NCBI GenBank assembly: GCA_904066235.2
Contig: CAJFCV020000001.1
Location: 13,139,291-13,203,290 of the forward strand
Reading direction: 5' to 3'
Length of the DNA stretch: 64,000 bases
DNA from: Bursaphelenchus xylophilus
Lineage: Eukaryota; Nematoda; Chromadorea; Rhabditida; Aphelenchoididae
Shown in pieces: positions 46,206-57,439 of this stretch. The position numbers and the translations under genes are program-made. Positions within the stretch are counted from its first letter, which is position 1. The number at the start of each line of letters is the position of its first letter. Below the pieces are notes generated by a model, which was not told the origin of the DNA, did not search any database, and saw only the letters and a list, made by a program, of their open reading frames with translations.

Positions 46206-47630
46206 ATCAGTCCGTCGGGAAAATAATGTGAATTTTCGCAGCCCTCTTTTCGTCACAGTTGCGGACCAAATTGCCAGCTGTAAAGCGGACTTCCAAAGTC
46301 GCGACGAATCCACATTATTTTCCCGACACACTGATAACCAGCTGTCGGGAAAATAATGTGGATTTGCCGTGCCTTTGAAGCGTCGCCTTACGATGACTGG
46401 CGATCCGCCGCAGGAGATAAGATTCTGCGACAAAGCGACTTTTTGCTGCTACAAATCCACATTGTTTTCCCGACAGACTGATACTAAATATAATAAAAGG
46501 TGATATTTCCACAAAAAAAATAATTTTTTTCACAAGGATCTGGCAAAAATACGGCCAAAAGTATTTTTTCTCCGGCCACTCTCCCCTTCTCGTGTACTCT
46601 CCACACTATTTTCTCGACAGACAAATATCAAGATGGCGGGAAAATAATGTGGATTTGCCGTTATTAAAAATTTAAAAAATTAAAATATTTCGACTCAAAA
46701 AAAAAACACCAAATCAACAGCTAGCCGTCGCAAAGCGATGGGCGACTCCCAATCTTGAAGAATCCACATTATTTTCCCGACAACTGATACTTCTACCGTG
46801 GAGGGCAAGGTTTCCAAAAAAGTGTTTTTCTCTCTGAACGCACTCCCACTGTTGTGCGAGTTTCGATGCGACAAGTCCACATTATTTTCCCGACAGACTG
46901 ATATTTGCTGGTTCCCATATAAGGTAGCAGTCTGTCGGGAAAATAATGTGGAAATTGGACATCAAGCTGTCGGTAAAATAGTGTGGATTTGTCCCAGAAA
47001 AGTGCCTCATCGCGCACCAAATCCATAGCCGCGGCTAGCCGTCGCAAAGCGATGATGGGCGTCCAACTCGCGACGAATACGCATTATTTTCCCGACAGAC
47101 TGATCTGAAGCTCTCGGGAAAATAGTGTGGATTTGTCGCAGCAAAATTCGCAAAAATCTCCAGCTGCGTATCGCCAGCCTTCGTAAAGCGAATTTCCAAA
47201 TCCACATTATTTTCCCAACACACTGATTTAAAGCTGTCGGGAAAATAATGTGGGTTTGTCGCAGCAAAATTCTCAGAAAATCGCCTGCGACGTATCGCCG
47301 GCCTTCGTAAAGCGAATTTTCGAAATGCGACAAATACACATTATTTTCCCGACAGAGTGATATCAAGCTGTCGGGAAAATAATGTGGATTTGTCGCAGCA
47401 AAATTCTCAGAAAATCCCCAGCGGCGGGCCCCCAGCCTTCATAGAGCGAATTTTCGAAATGCAACAAATCCACATTATTTTCCCGACAGACTGATATCAA
47501 GCTGTCGGGGAAATAATGTGGATTTGTCGCAGCAAAATTCTCAGAAAATCTCCAGGGACGTATCGCCGGCCTTCGTCAACAAAATTTTCGAACTGCGACA
47601 AATGCACATTATTTTCCCGACAGACTTTTC
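46206..47630. repeat. Dense cluster of about nine family A hairpins
   Basis: Successive copies at about 46206-46336, 46340-46484, 46620-46790, 46860-46950, 46965-47105, 47110-47230, 47232-47360, 47362-47500 and 47504-47630 are almost end to end, each with TGTCGGGAAAATAATGTGG and its complement. Copies from about 47100 share the inner text CAGCAAAATTCTCAGAAAAT and CCAGCCTTCGTAAAGCGAAT, so they were probably amplified locally as a tandem array. Confidence 0.8.
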
Positions 47631-47848
47631 TCTGATGACTTGTGCCTTTTGCGTCGTTATTTGTCGAATTCGCCTTCATTTCCTCGTCGAAAATGCAAAT
47701 AGACCTCGAGTTGTGAGCAGAGATTTATTCAAATCCGCCGGTTCCTTCGAACACTTGTTTCAATAATTCCCGAGGACAATTATGCATGCAAATCACCGCT
47801 ATTTACTTAGCCGGCGATTTTTTTCGTTTTTGAAACAGTTTTAACTCG

Positions 47849-47856
47849 TATAAAAA
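47849..47856 (+). promoter_or_regulatory. Candidate TATA box of the cysteine protease gene
   Basis: TATAAAAA lies about 80 bp upstream of the ATG, in repeat-free DNA after the hairpin cluster. No acceptor-like site is clear between it and the ATG. Confidence 0.4.
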
Positions 47857-47929
47857 GGCAAAAAATCGCAAAAAAAATCGATTTTTTCTTCAATTTTTGG
47901 TCCGAAATTCGACCAAAAGTTTTGGAAAA

Positions 47930-50900
47930 ATGATCGCAAAACTCTCTTTGCTGCTAACAATAGTGCTAATTGTTGATGGAAAATCGAAATTTGAGGGTTT
48001 TGATGTGGAGAAAATCTTGAATGGAGACGATTCGCTGGATGGGTTGAAAAATTTGGAGGAGAAAACAAAGAACACGCTGAAATTGGCCAAAGGGCTGAAG
48101 AATAAATTGGGAGAACAGGAGCAAAAGGATTTTGGGGAATTTTTAAAATTTATTGCGCAGTAAGTTGAAGATTTTTTGAACTTTTTGAAAATAAAAAAAA
48201 AAAATAAAAAAAATTGAATTTTTTTTTATTTTTTTTTTATTTTTTCTTGCTAAATTTTTTTTACAGCGATAAAATTTGACCATAACGCCTTAGGCAAAAT
48301 ATTTTTTTTTAAAATTGAAAAAATTAATAGTCTGTCGGGAAAATAATGTGGAGTCGTCGCAGAAAAATGTCTCACCTCAAAATGTGAGAACTATGCTTTG
48401 CGACGGCTAGCGGCGGCTGTGCATTTGGTGAGCGATGAGGCACTTTTCTGCGACGAAGCCACACTATTTTACCGACAGCTTGATGTCCAAATCCACATTA
48501 TTTTCCCGACAGACTGATTACCTTATATGGGAACCGGCAAACATCAGTCTGTCGGGAAAATAATGTGGATTTGTCGCATCGAAACTCGCACAACAGTGGG
48601 AGTGCGTTCAGAGAGAAAAACACTTTTTTGGAAATCTTTTTTGATGAGGTGAGACACCTTTCTGCGACGAATCCGCATTATTTTCCCGACAGAATCGTAA
48701 TATCATTCGGTCGGGGAAATAATGTGGATTCTTCGCGATTTGAAATCACGCATCATCGTTTTGCGGTTTACAAGGGAAGTACCTCAAATGCGACGCTCGC
48801 TTTGAACTTACAAAGTTATGGGCCAAAGAAGACTTCAAAGACCGGCTGACTTGCTGCTATAGTACATATATCGGTCTGGCGGGAAAATAATGAGATCGAA
48901 AATAACAACGCCGCTGACAGGGGGAAGTACGCCAAGTGCGACGCTCGATTTTCTTTAAATTTTGCACACATGTCGCTCATGAACTAAGTATCAATTCCTG
49001 AAAGTTTTAGCTCGCGCTTTGCGGGCACCGCCGAGATATCGAACGATTTTTGTCGCCGAGAGAGCACGCTAAATGTGGAGAGCGGTCAGAGAAAAGCCCT
49101 TTTTTGGCCATAACTTTGCCAGTTTCGAGCGGAAAAAAATGATTTTTTGTGGAAATATTACCCTCTACGGTAGAAATAGGCATGAAATTTTTTGTGCCGA
49201 AATTCGGCAAAAAGTCCTAAATTTTGGCCGAGTTTCGATCTAAAAATCTCGGTTGTTTCTGCAAAGCGCGAGCTAAGATTCTCGATTATGTCTTACTTAG
49301 AAAAAAATATTCTAAATTTATGCCAAGTTTCATCAAAATCTGAGCGTCGCACTTGGAGTACTTCCCGTGTAAATCTAAAGCGCCACAAAGCGATGAAGGA
49401 CAATTATTATAACTCCAACGTGCGAAAAATCCACATTATTTTCCCGACAGATTGCTTTATTATTATATATGAGAACCTGCAAATATCCGTTTATCGGGAA
49501 AATAATGGGCACTCTGTCGCATCCAAAATAACATTGAAACCGTCGAAAAAATGAATTGTATTGCGGCAAAACCAAGTTGCTTTTCACTTCAGCGACACGA
49601 TCGGCGCATCGGCACTGTGCTCATTATTTTCCCGACAAACAACGAGAAGTTAGCTGTCAGTTTGTCGGGAAAATAATGTGGATTTGTAGCGGCTTGGAAT
49701 CGCCCATTATTGTTTTACGACGGCTAGCTGCAGATTTGGTGCGCGACTGCGGCAAGGCAGGGCATTATTTCCACATTATTTTCCCGACAGACAGATTTGA
49801 AGCTGTCGGGAAAATAGTGTGGATTTGTCGCAGAAAAATATCTCGCCTCATCGCGCACCAAATCCACAGCCACGGCTAGCCGTCGCAAAGCGATGATGGG
49901 CGTCCAAATCGCGATGAATCCACATTATTTTTCCGACAGACTGATATTTCTAGAGGGTAATGTTTCCACAAAGAATCAATTTTTTTCCAAACCACTGACA
50001 AAGGTATGGACAAAAAGTATGCACATTATTTTTCCAACAGACTGATATCAAACTGTCGGGAAAATAATGTTGTTTTACGACGGCTAGCTGCAGATTTGGT
50101 GCGTGACTGTGACGAAACAGTCATATTTTTTCGCAAAAAATCCACATTATTTTCCCGACAGATTGATAAAAAAAATAATTAATGCCTCCGGGCAACATAA
50201 AAAAAAAACATTTTTTTTGATAATCGAAAAAGTACCAGTCTGTCGGGAAAATAATGTGGATTTGTCGCAGCAAAATGTCTCGTCTTGCCGCAGTCGCGGA
50301 CTAAATCTAACCACAAAGCGACGATGGGCGATTCCACGCAAAAAACCACATTATTTTCCCGACAGATTACTGCATTATATGGGAAGCTGCAAATATCAGT
50401 CTGTCGGGAAAATAATGGGCACTCTGTCGCATCCAAAACCACATCGAAACCGTCGAGAAAATGAATTGTATTGCGGCAAAGTCAAATTTCTCTGCGACAA
50501 ATCCACATTATTTTCCCGACAGATTAATAAAAAAAATAGTTTATGCCTCCGGGCAATTTTTAAAAAAATATTTTTTTTTTTGAAAAAAATATATTTTATT
50601 CATTCTAAAATAAACTTTTTCAGACACAACAAGCATTATGGCAACGAGACCCACCTGAAACACCACTTCTCCAACTATCAAAACACCCTCAAAGACATCG
50701 AAAAACTGAACGCCCAGAACAACGGAGCAACCTTTGCTCCGAATCAGTTCTCCGACCTCTCCGATGAAGAGTTCTCGGCTCAATTCACCGGCGCCAAGGT
50801 TCACGGCAAGCCAAAGGGCGGAGTTCCCTACAAAAATTTGCAAAATTCCCGGACAAAGAGGGCTACAGTAAGTTGGCTTTTTTCTTTTGGTGTGCAAAGT

Positions 50901-53900
50901 GCGACGCTTAGATTTCCTTTAAATTTTGCACAGGTATTGTGCATAGACCAAATATCAATTGGTGAAAATTTCGGCTCGCCATTTGCAGTGAGAGCCGAGA
51001 TATTCAACGATGTTTGCGGCCGAGAGAGTGCGAAAAATGCGGAGAGCGGTCAGAGTAAAGAACTTTTTAGCCATATTTCCGCCGGCTTCGCCAGAAAAAA
51101 ATAATTTTTTTTGGAAACATTACTCTTTACGATAGAAATATCCGTTTGTCGGGAAAATAATGTGGATTGTTTGCAGCAAAATTGTCAATCTCCAGCCGTC
51201 GCGAAGCAATCGATATTGCGTGCCTCCAAACCGCTAACAAGGGAAGTCGTTCAGATCGCAAATGAGTTGAGCTATGGGACCGGTATATTCTGATTCTGCA
51301 TATTCGAAAACGGTAAGAGCTAAAGCAATTTTTCCGTCTGGGCCCTGGTTTTCGAGAAAATCCACCGTAAAGTTTGACCGGAAACCCCGCTAAAAAGTCC
51401 TCGCTCCGAAAGGCCTTTGGAACAAGAGCCAAATGGCGGAGGGCGAGTAAAAACGCTCTCAAAATTCTTTTGTCCGGGATGCCGGGGGAGGTTCGAGCCC
51501 CGCTAGGAGCAAACCCTGATGTGTAAATTCATAGTAGTTGCAAAGCAAAAAAATATATTTTTCCTTTTACATACTTTGGAAAAAAATATTGAAGTGCATG
51601 CGAAATAAGCATATTTCTGCGCTGAACTCAAAAATGAGGTGTTTATTCTTAAAAAACTATGTGATCTGAAATTATTGGGGCACACTTCACCACAAAAAAC
51701 TAAAAAATTTCTATTTTTTTTTTATTTTCAATATCAAAGCTCTTTGGAAATGGGTTTGAGCCTAGCGGGACCCGAACCTTTCCCGGCATCCCGGACAAAA
51801 GAATTTTGAGAGCGTTTTCACTCGCCCTCTGCCATTTGCCTCTTGTTCCAAAGGCCTTTCGGAGCGAGGACTTTTTAGCGGGGTTTCCGGTCAAACTTTA
51901 CGGTGGATTTTCTCGAAAACCAGGGCCCAGACGGAAAAACTGTTTTAGCTCTTACCGTTTTCGAATATGGAGAATCAGAATATACCGGTCCCATAGCTTA
52001 ACTCATTTGCGATCTGAACGACTTCCCTTGTAAGAATCCACATTATTTTCCCGACCGAATGATATTACAATTCTGTCGGGAAAATAATGTGGATTCGTCG
52101 CGCCTTGGAAACGTTCATCATCGCGACGCAGAGAGTTTTCTTTTTTATCACGCCTGATATCAGTCTGTCGGGAAAATAATGTGGATTTGTCATCGCTTTC
52201 CGACGGCTGGAGATTTGGAAGGCCACTGCACCCTTTTTGACATTTTGCTGCGACAAGTCCACATTATTTTCCCGACAGCGTCATAATATCAGTCTGTCGG
52301 GAAAATAATGTGGATTCGTCTTGGAATAGCCAGATTTGGTCCGCCACAGCGACGATGCAAGACATTTTGCTGCCACAAGTCCACATTATTTTCCCGACAG
52401 CGTCATAATATCAGTCTGTCGGGAAAATAATGTGGATTCGTCTTGGAATAGCCAGATTTGGTCCGCCACAGCGACGAGACGAGTCATTTCGCTGCGACAA
52501 GTCCACATTATTTTTCCGACACACTGACAAATCGTATGCACAATTTACTATGTTTATACTCAAATTTAAAAAAACGATTTGGTTTTTTAAAAAAATTTTA
52601 GCTTCCCGACAACTTCGATTGGCGCGACAAGAATGCGGTTACGTCCGTGAAGAACCAGGCCAAGTGTGGGTGTTGCTATGCGTTCGCGTCGCTCGCCTCC
52701 ACCGAATCCGTCTTCTACATCGCCAACAATTACACGTACGACATGAGCGAGCAACAGATCGTGTCCTGCTCGCCGGACACCCAGAATCAAGGCTGTGCCG
52801 GCGGCTACATTGACGAGACGTTGGAGACGATCGCAAAAAATGGCGTCGGACTTGAAGACGAGTATCCCTACACGTCGGGAACAACGGGAAACGTGACCGC
52901 GTGTGTGGAGAATCAGCCCAGATATGCGTTTATCAGCAATTATACGGTGGTCACGTCGTACGATGAGGACGAAATGAAAGAGGCCATTTATACGAAGGGA
53001 CCCGCGGTTGTGGGTAGGTCGGACAATAGTAATATTTGTCGAGGGATGTGCGACGCTCAGATTTTTTAAAAATTTTGCAACTATGTCGTGCATAGGCCAC
53101 ATATCAATTCCTGAAAATTTTAGCTCGCGCTTTGCAGGGACAGCCGAGATATTCAACGATCTTGCGAGAGAGTATGCAAAGTGCGGAGAGCGGTCAGAGA
53201 AAAACACTTTTTTGACCGTATCTTTGCCAGTTTCGCGGGGAAAAAATGGTTTTTTTGTGGGAATATTACACTTTACGGTAGAAATAGACATCAAGCTTTT
53301 CATGCCTAAATTTTGCAAAAAAATGCAACCTTTTTTTCAAATTTTGTCCTAAAAACTCCCTTTTTTTGTTTTCAAATCACAAGCTAGGAATCTCAAAAAT
53401 GGCTTTTCCTTCTAAATGCTCACCGGCGTTTCCCGTATCTCAGCTGCTCCTGATAAGCGCGACTAAAGTTTTAAAAAACTAGGGAGATGGCATGTGGCCT
53501 AGGCCGAATATTTGCTCAAAATCTGAAAGAAAGCTGGCTGTCAAATTTGCATTCTTCCCGGATTTTTCCTATGAGAAAGCTCGCAAATTTTTCGACTGTA
53601 GGCTTTCCATAAGGCGCATGGACTTACAAAGAGACTTATAGTCATCAAAACTTTCAGTCATCGACTCCCGCCAACTCAAGAGCTACGACAAAGGAATTCT
53701 GGATCCGGTGAAGCCGGCGGACGGCTGGAAGATCGACCATGCGGTCTCGGTGATCGGGTACGGCGTGAACGCCAAGGGCGTGACGTTTTGGTGGGCCAAG
53801 AACTCGTGGGGCTCGAGTTGGGGCGGACTGAACGGATTCTTCAAGGTTCGCCGGGGAACGAATGCACTGGACCTGGGGAATACGATTTTAATTCCACTTG

Positions 53901-53905
53901 TTTAG
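47930..53905 (+). CDS. Papain-family cysteine protease, cathepsin L-like prepro-enzyme
   Basis: A secreted or lysosomal protease. Exons 47930..48159, 50624..50867, 52602..53013 and 53658..53905 join in phase to 377 codons. Residues 1-18 (MIAKLSLLLTIVLIVDGK) are a signal peptide. The I29 inhibitory propeptide spans about 70-130 (FGEFLKFIAQHNKHYG ... FAPNQFSDLSDEEF, with an ERFNIN-like helix). The mature domain starts near residue 159 (LPDNFDWRDKNAVTSVKNQ). Catalytic residues are present: Q177, C183, H323 (IDHAVSVIGYG) and N344 (WWAKNSWGSSWG). The active-site motif reads CGCCYAF instead of the usual CGSCWAF, so Ser is replaced by an extra Cys and Trp by Tyr next to the nucleophile. Introns of 2464, 1734 and 644 bp are repeat-filled, far larger than the introns of NF-YC. 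A TATA-like box lies upstream; an ATTAAA signal follows the stop. Confidence 0.94.
48327..50525. repeat. Hairpin array in protease intron 1 (A, B and one E)
   Basis: Copies in order: A at about 48327-48515 and 48540-48700, a half A at 48710, a family-E element at 48898-49375, A/B remnants to 49460, B 49485-49640, A 49655-49795, A 49797-49945, A fragments to 50170, A 50232-50370, mixed B/A 50390-50525. Almost nothing in this 2.46-kb intron is non-repeat. Confidence 0.8.
50890..52535. repeat. Repeats in protease intron 2: E half, 0.8-kb palindrome, A hairpins
   Basis: 50890-51125 is an E half. 51237-52032 is a palindrome with ends ACAAGGGAAGTCGTTCAGAT / complement and arms of about 285 bp (AAAGTCCTCGCTCCGAAAGG on the left). 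A copies at 52033-52130, 52155-52285, 52288-52405 and 52408-52530 follow; the last two share inner text and look like a recent tandem duplication. Confidence 0.8.
53043..53360. repeat. Partial family E element in protease intron 3
   Basis: GTGCGACGCTCAGATTTTTT and the inner landmarks (CAATTCCTGAAAATTTTAGC, CGCGCTTTGCAGGGACAGCC) are present from just after the exon 3 donor; the right half is lost. Confidence 0.65.
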
Positions 53906-54044
53906 TCGAATTATGTATTAAATTGTTTTTTTTTAAATCTGCATAAAGTTGAATACCAGCCTGTCGGGAAAATAATGTGGATTTGTCGCAACAAATGTAA
54001 TATCCCGCCAAAAAAAATTTTTTTTTGAACCTCCTCCATTTTGA

Positions 54045-54455
54045 ATGAGGTGTGACATGTTATACGATGAAATTTTTTTTTTCAAATTGAAAAAATTATG
54101 TGTGACATCTTATACGATGATTTTTTTTCAAATTGAAAAAATGAGGTGTGACATGTTATACGATGAAATTTTTTTTTTCAAATTGAAAAAAATTATGTGT
54201 GACATCTTATACGATGAATTTTTTTTTCAAATTGAAAAAATGAGGTGTGACATGTTATACGATGAAATTTTTTTTCAAATTAAGATGTCACACCTAATTT
54301 TTCTCAATTTGAAAAAAATTTCGATCGTATAACATGTCACACCTAATTTTTGCAATTTTAAAAAAGTTTCCTTTGTATAACATGTCACCCCTAATTTTTT
54401 CAATTTGAAAAAGAAAATCTTCGTATAACATGTCACACCTCGTTTTTCATTTTTC
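54045..54455. repeat. TATACGATGA tandem and inverted repeat
   Basis: Five direct units of about 47-49 bp each (GTGTGACATGTTATACGATG, T-run, CAAATTGAAAAAAT; some read GACATCTTATACGATG) are followed from about 54283 by three units in inverted orientation (CGTATAACATGTCACACCT). The TATACGATGA core is the same as in the arms at 7.9-8.5 and 12.0-12.6 kb. Confidence 0.8.
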
Positions 54456-55080
54456 AAAATGAGGGGAGTGTACAGAAAGAGGGGGTTCAAAAAAGGGGGA
54501 AAATAAAAAAAAAGTTGCTGTTAGGGTACCTGCAAAAAGATCAAAAAAAGAAGATGTTTGGTCGAGCCAACACTTTTTGATGAAGCCCTTGAAGCCACTT
54601 TACGCTCATGTTTTCCCAAATATTTATTTTTTTTTCAAATCTTGAAGCCTGAACCTAATGTTTGCTTTGCTTTCCCTGCAGTCTTATTGTCCTTTGTTCT
54701 ACCCTCTATTGTTGCTCAAATCATTTTTTTATCGCCATGACTTCCGTTCAGCCCATTCTATTAGAACCTTTTTTACATCTACACTCCAGCTTTAAGACCC
54801 CTATTACAACGTGTTTGGATTTTGAAATGTCTTCACGAGAACTGCACATTCCAACGCCTTTTTTGGGCGGTGTAAAAAAAATTTTTTCTTATGGTTCGTT
54901 CTTTGAATTTTTTGAAAAAAAAAATTTTTTTGAAAATTCAAAAAAATGTTTTTTTTTTATTTTTATATTATTACAAAATTACACTCAAATTTCAATACGA
55001 CAACTCGCAAGGGGCCAAAAAAATTATTTTTTTACAGATGGCTTAATTTAGGACTAAAAATGAAGCCAAATTCTTCGTTA
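54456..55080. other. AT-rich stretch with no recognised gene
   Basis: The open frames of 60-130 codons are T-rich and low in complexity; no repeat family is identified. Confidence 0.35.
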
Positions 55081-55106
55081 TATCGGTCTGTCGGAAAAAA
55101 ACGGCG

Positions 55107-56478
55107 CACAGCATTCCGAGTTATTTTTGCCGCCGACCGGCGTCCGAAAAAATGAAAAAATGTGATTCGCCCCTTACATTTTTGCCAATATCTCGCTAGC
55201 CTCGAAGTGTAGCGTGAATCTGAAAATTGTGTTTCAAAGCTGACAAATTTGTCCTTCATAATATATTAATTTTGTAATGATACTTATTATGTACGGCAAG
55301 GAAACTGTTGCTGAAAAATGGCAAATTTCAACATTTAATGCCAGAAAAATGTACTTTCTAAGTGCCAGATCACAAAATTATGGGCCTCATTGTGTACAGC
55401 ATCTTGAATACTATAAGATATAACAATTTCAGGCATTTTCTGGCCCGATTCGCAGAGTTATAGCCGAAAAACTGCAATTTTGGCCTTCTTATTGAGCTAT
55501 CTGCACTTTAAAAGTACATACAAAAAATCCCTCTTAAATTATTGTTGCCCAGGTTGTGATGGACCACTATGCAAAATCTCAACCTTCCACGACCCCCACG
55601 AGAAAAGTTATAACCGTTACAATATGTGACCCTTGTATGTCCAATATTTTGTAAAATACAGTACACCATGGTAAAAAATAGCTCTATATGGTCTATGTAA
55701 ACTTACTCGAAACCTAAACACTGCCTCTCAGATTTTTCCGCACGAGAGACACGATTTCAAGTTTTCGCTACACTAAAGGGAAAACAGTGAAAAGTTGGGG
55801 ATATAGCTGGGAAATTTTTTTATGTAGTTAACCGTGTAATTACGATAAAATTTTTTTACCCCAACCAACGCAACAGCGGCAATAGAAATTCCATCATATA
55901 ACACCATATTGCACCATAGTTCACCGTATTTTACTAAATATTGGACATACGAGGGTCCCATATTGTAACCGTTATAACTTTTCTCGTGGGGGTCGTGGAA
56001 GGTTCAGATTTTGCATAGTGGTCCATCATAACCTGGGCAACAATAATTTAAGAGGGATTTTTTGTATGTACTTTTAAAGTGCAGATAGCTCAATAAGAAG
56101 GCCAAAATTGCAGTTTTTCGGCTATAACTCTGCGAATCGGGCCAGAAAATGCCTGAAATTGTTATATCTTATAGTATTCAAGATGCTGTACACAATGAGG
56201 CCCATAATTTTGTGATCTGGCACTTAGAAAGTACATTTTTCTGGCATTAAATGTTGAAATTTGCCATTTTTCAGCAACAGTTTCCTTGCCGTACATAATA
56301 AGTATCATTACAAAATTAATATATTATGAAGGACAAATGTGTCAGCTTTGAAACACAATTTTCAGATTCACGCTACACTTCGAGGCTAGCGAGATATTGC
56401 CAAAAATGTAAGAGGCGTATCTCATTTTTTCATTTTTTCGGACGCCGGTCGGCGGCAAAAATAATTCGGAATGCTGTG
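55107..56478. mobile_element. 1.37-kb palindromic element nested in an A-type element
   Basis: The ends CACAGCATTCCGAGTTATTT / complement (56478) extend into arms of about 565 bp (GACCGGCGTCCGAAAAAATG, GTACGGCAAGGAAACTGTTG). The loop is about 55675-55910. CGGCG lies on both sides (55102-55106 and 56479-56483), and removing the element with one CGGCG rebuilds AAAACGGCGGATCGTCGCG, the sequence of the intact A-type copy at 56842-57002. So this is an insertion with an apparent 5-bp target duplication. It has no coding capacity. Confidence 0.85.
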
Positions 56479-56574
56479 CGGCGGATCGTCGCGCCTCGGA
56501 GTCGCTCATCATCGCTTTGCGACTGCAAGCAGCGGCTTGGGATTTGGTACGCGATAGCGGCGAGGCTTTTTCAA

Positions 56575-57430
56575 GGTTGGAAAATGCACGGTGCGTTTCG
56601 AAACAAAAAAGAGAAATGCACTGTGCGCCGCGACAAACCCGCTTTCTTGAGTTTGCGCTGTGCGAAAAAAGGCAAAATTGCACTGTGCGCCGCGACAAAA
56701 ACAGCTTTTTTTAGAGTTTTCACTGTGCGAAAAAAAGCCAATTGCACTGTGCGGTTAAGAAAAAAGAGGCAAAATGCACGGTGCACTAAAAAAACCCCTT
56801 TTTTTGAGGTACGCACTGTGCGGCGCGACAAAAAAGGAAAAATATCGGTCTGTCGGGAAAAAAACGGCGGATCGTCGCGCCTCGGAGTCGCTCATCATCG
56901 CTTTGCGACTGCAAGCCGCGACTTGGGATTTGGTGCGCGATAGCGGCGAGGCGAGACATTTTGCTGCGACGATCCGCCGTTATTTTTCCGACAGACTGAT
57001 ACACTGTGCGCTGCGACAAAATCTTTTTTTCGAGATTGCACTGTGCGAAAAACGGCAAAAATGCACTGTGCGCGGCGACAAAACCCATTTTTTTCAAATC
57101 TGCACTGTGCGAAAAAAGGCAAAATGCACTGTGCGGCGCGGCAAAAACAGCCCTTTTCAAGTTTGCACTGTGCGAAAAAAAGACAAAATGCACTGTGCGT
57201 TTCAAAACAAAAACGAAAAATGCACTGTGCGTCAGAGAAAAATAGGCAAAATGCACTGTGCGCCGCGACAAAAAAGGAAAAATGCACTGTGCGCTGCGAC
57301 AAAATCTTTTTTTCGAGATTGCACTGTGCGAAAAACGGCAAAAATGCACTTTGCGCGGCGACAAAAACTACATCTTCATATCTGCACTGTGCGAAAAAAA
57401 GGCAAATTGCACTGTGCGTCGTGGGGAAAA
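56575..57430. repeat. GCAC-N-GTGC array with an inserted A-type hairpin
   Basis: About twenty GCACTGTGC(G) motifs alternate in the pattern AAAATGCACTGTGCGCCGCG / TTGCACTGTGCGAAAAA. The array is interrupted at 56842-57002 by an A-type variant (CGGTCTGTCGGGAAAAAAAC...GACAGACTGAT). A block (TGCGCTGCGACAAAATCTTT) occurs twice, at about 57008 and 57290. Frames of up to 309 codons are open across the array on both strands. Confidence 0.8.
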
Positions 57431-57439
57431 TGTCTGTGC

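Noticed and set aside
51485..51510. tRNA-like B-box GGTTCGAGCCCC
   Set aside because: No A-box, acceptor stem or cloverleaf pairs could be found at the right distance, and it is inside a palindrome arm with a second copy.
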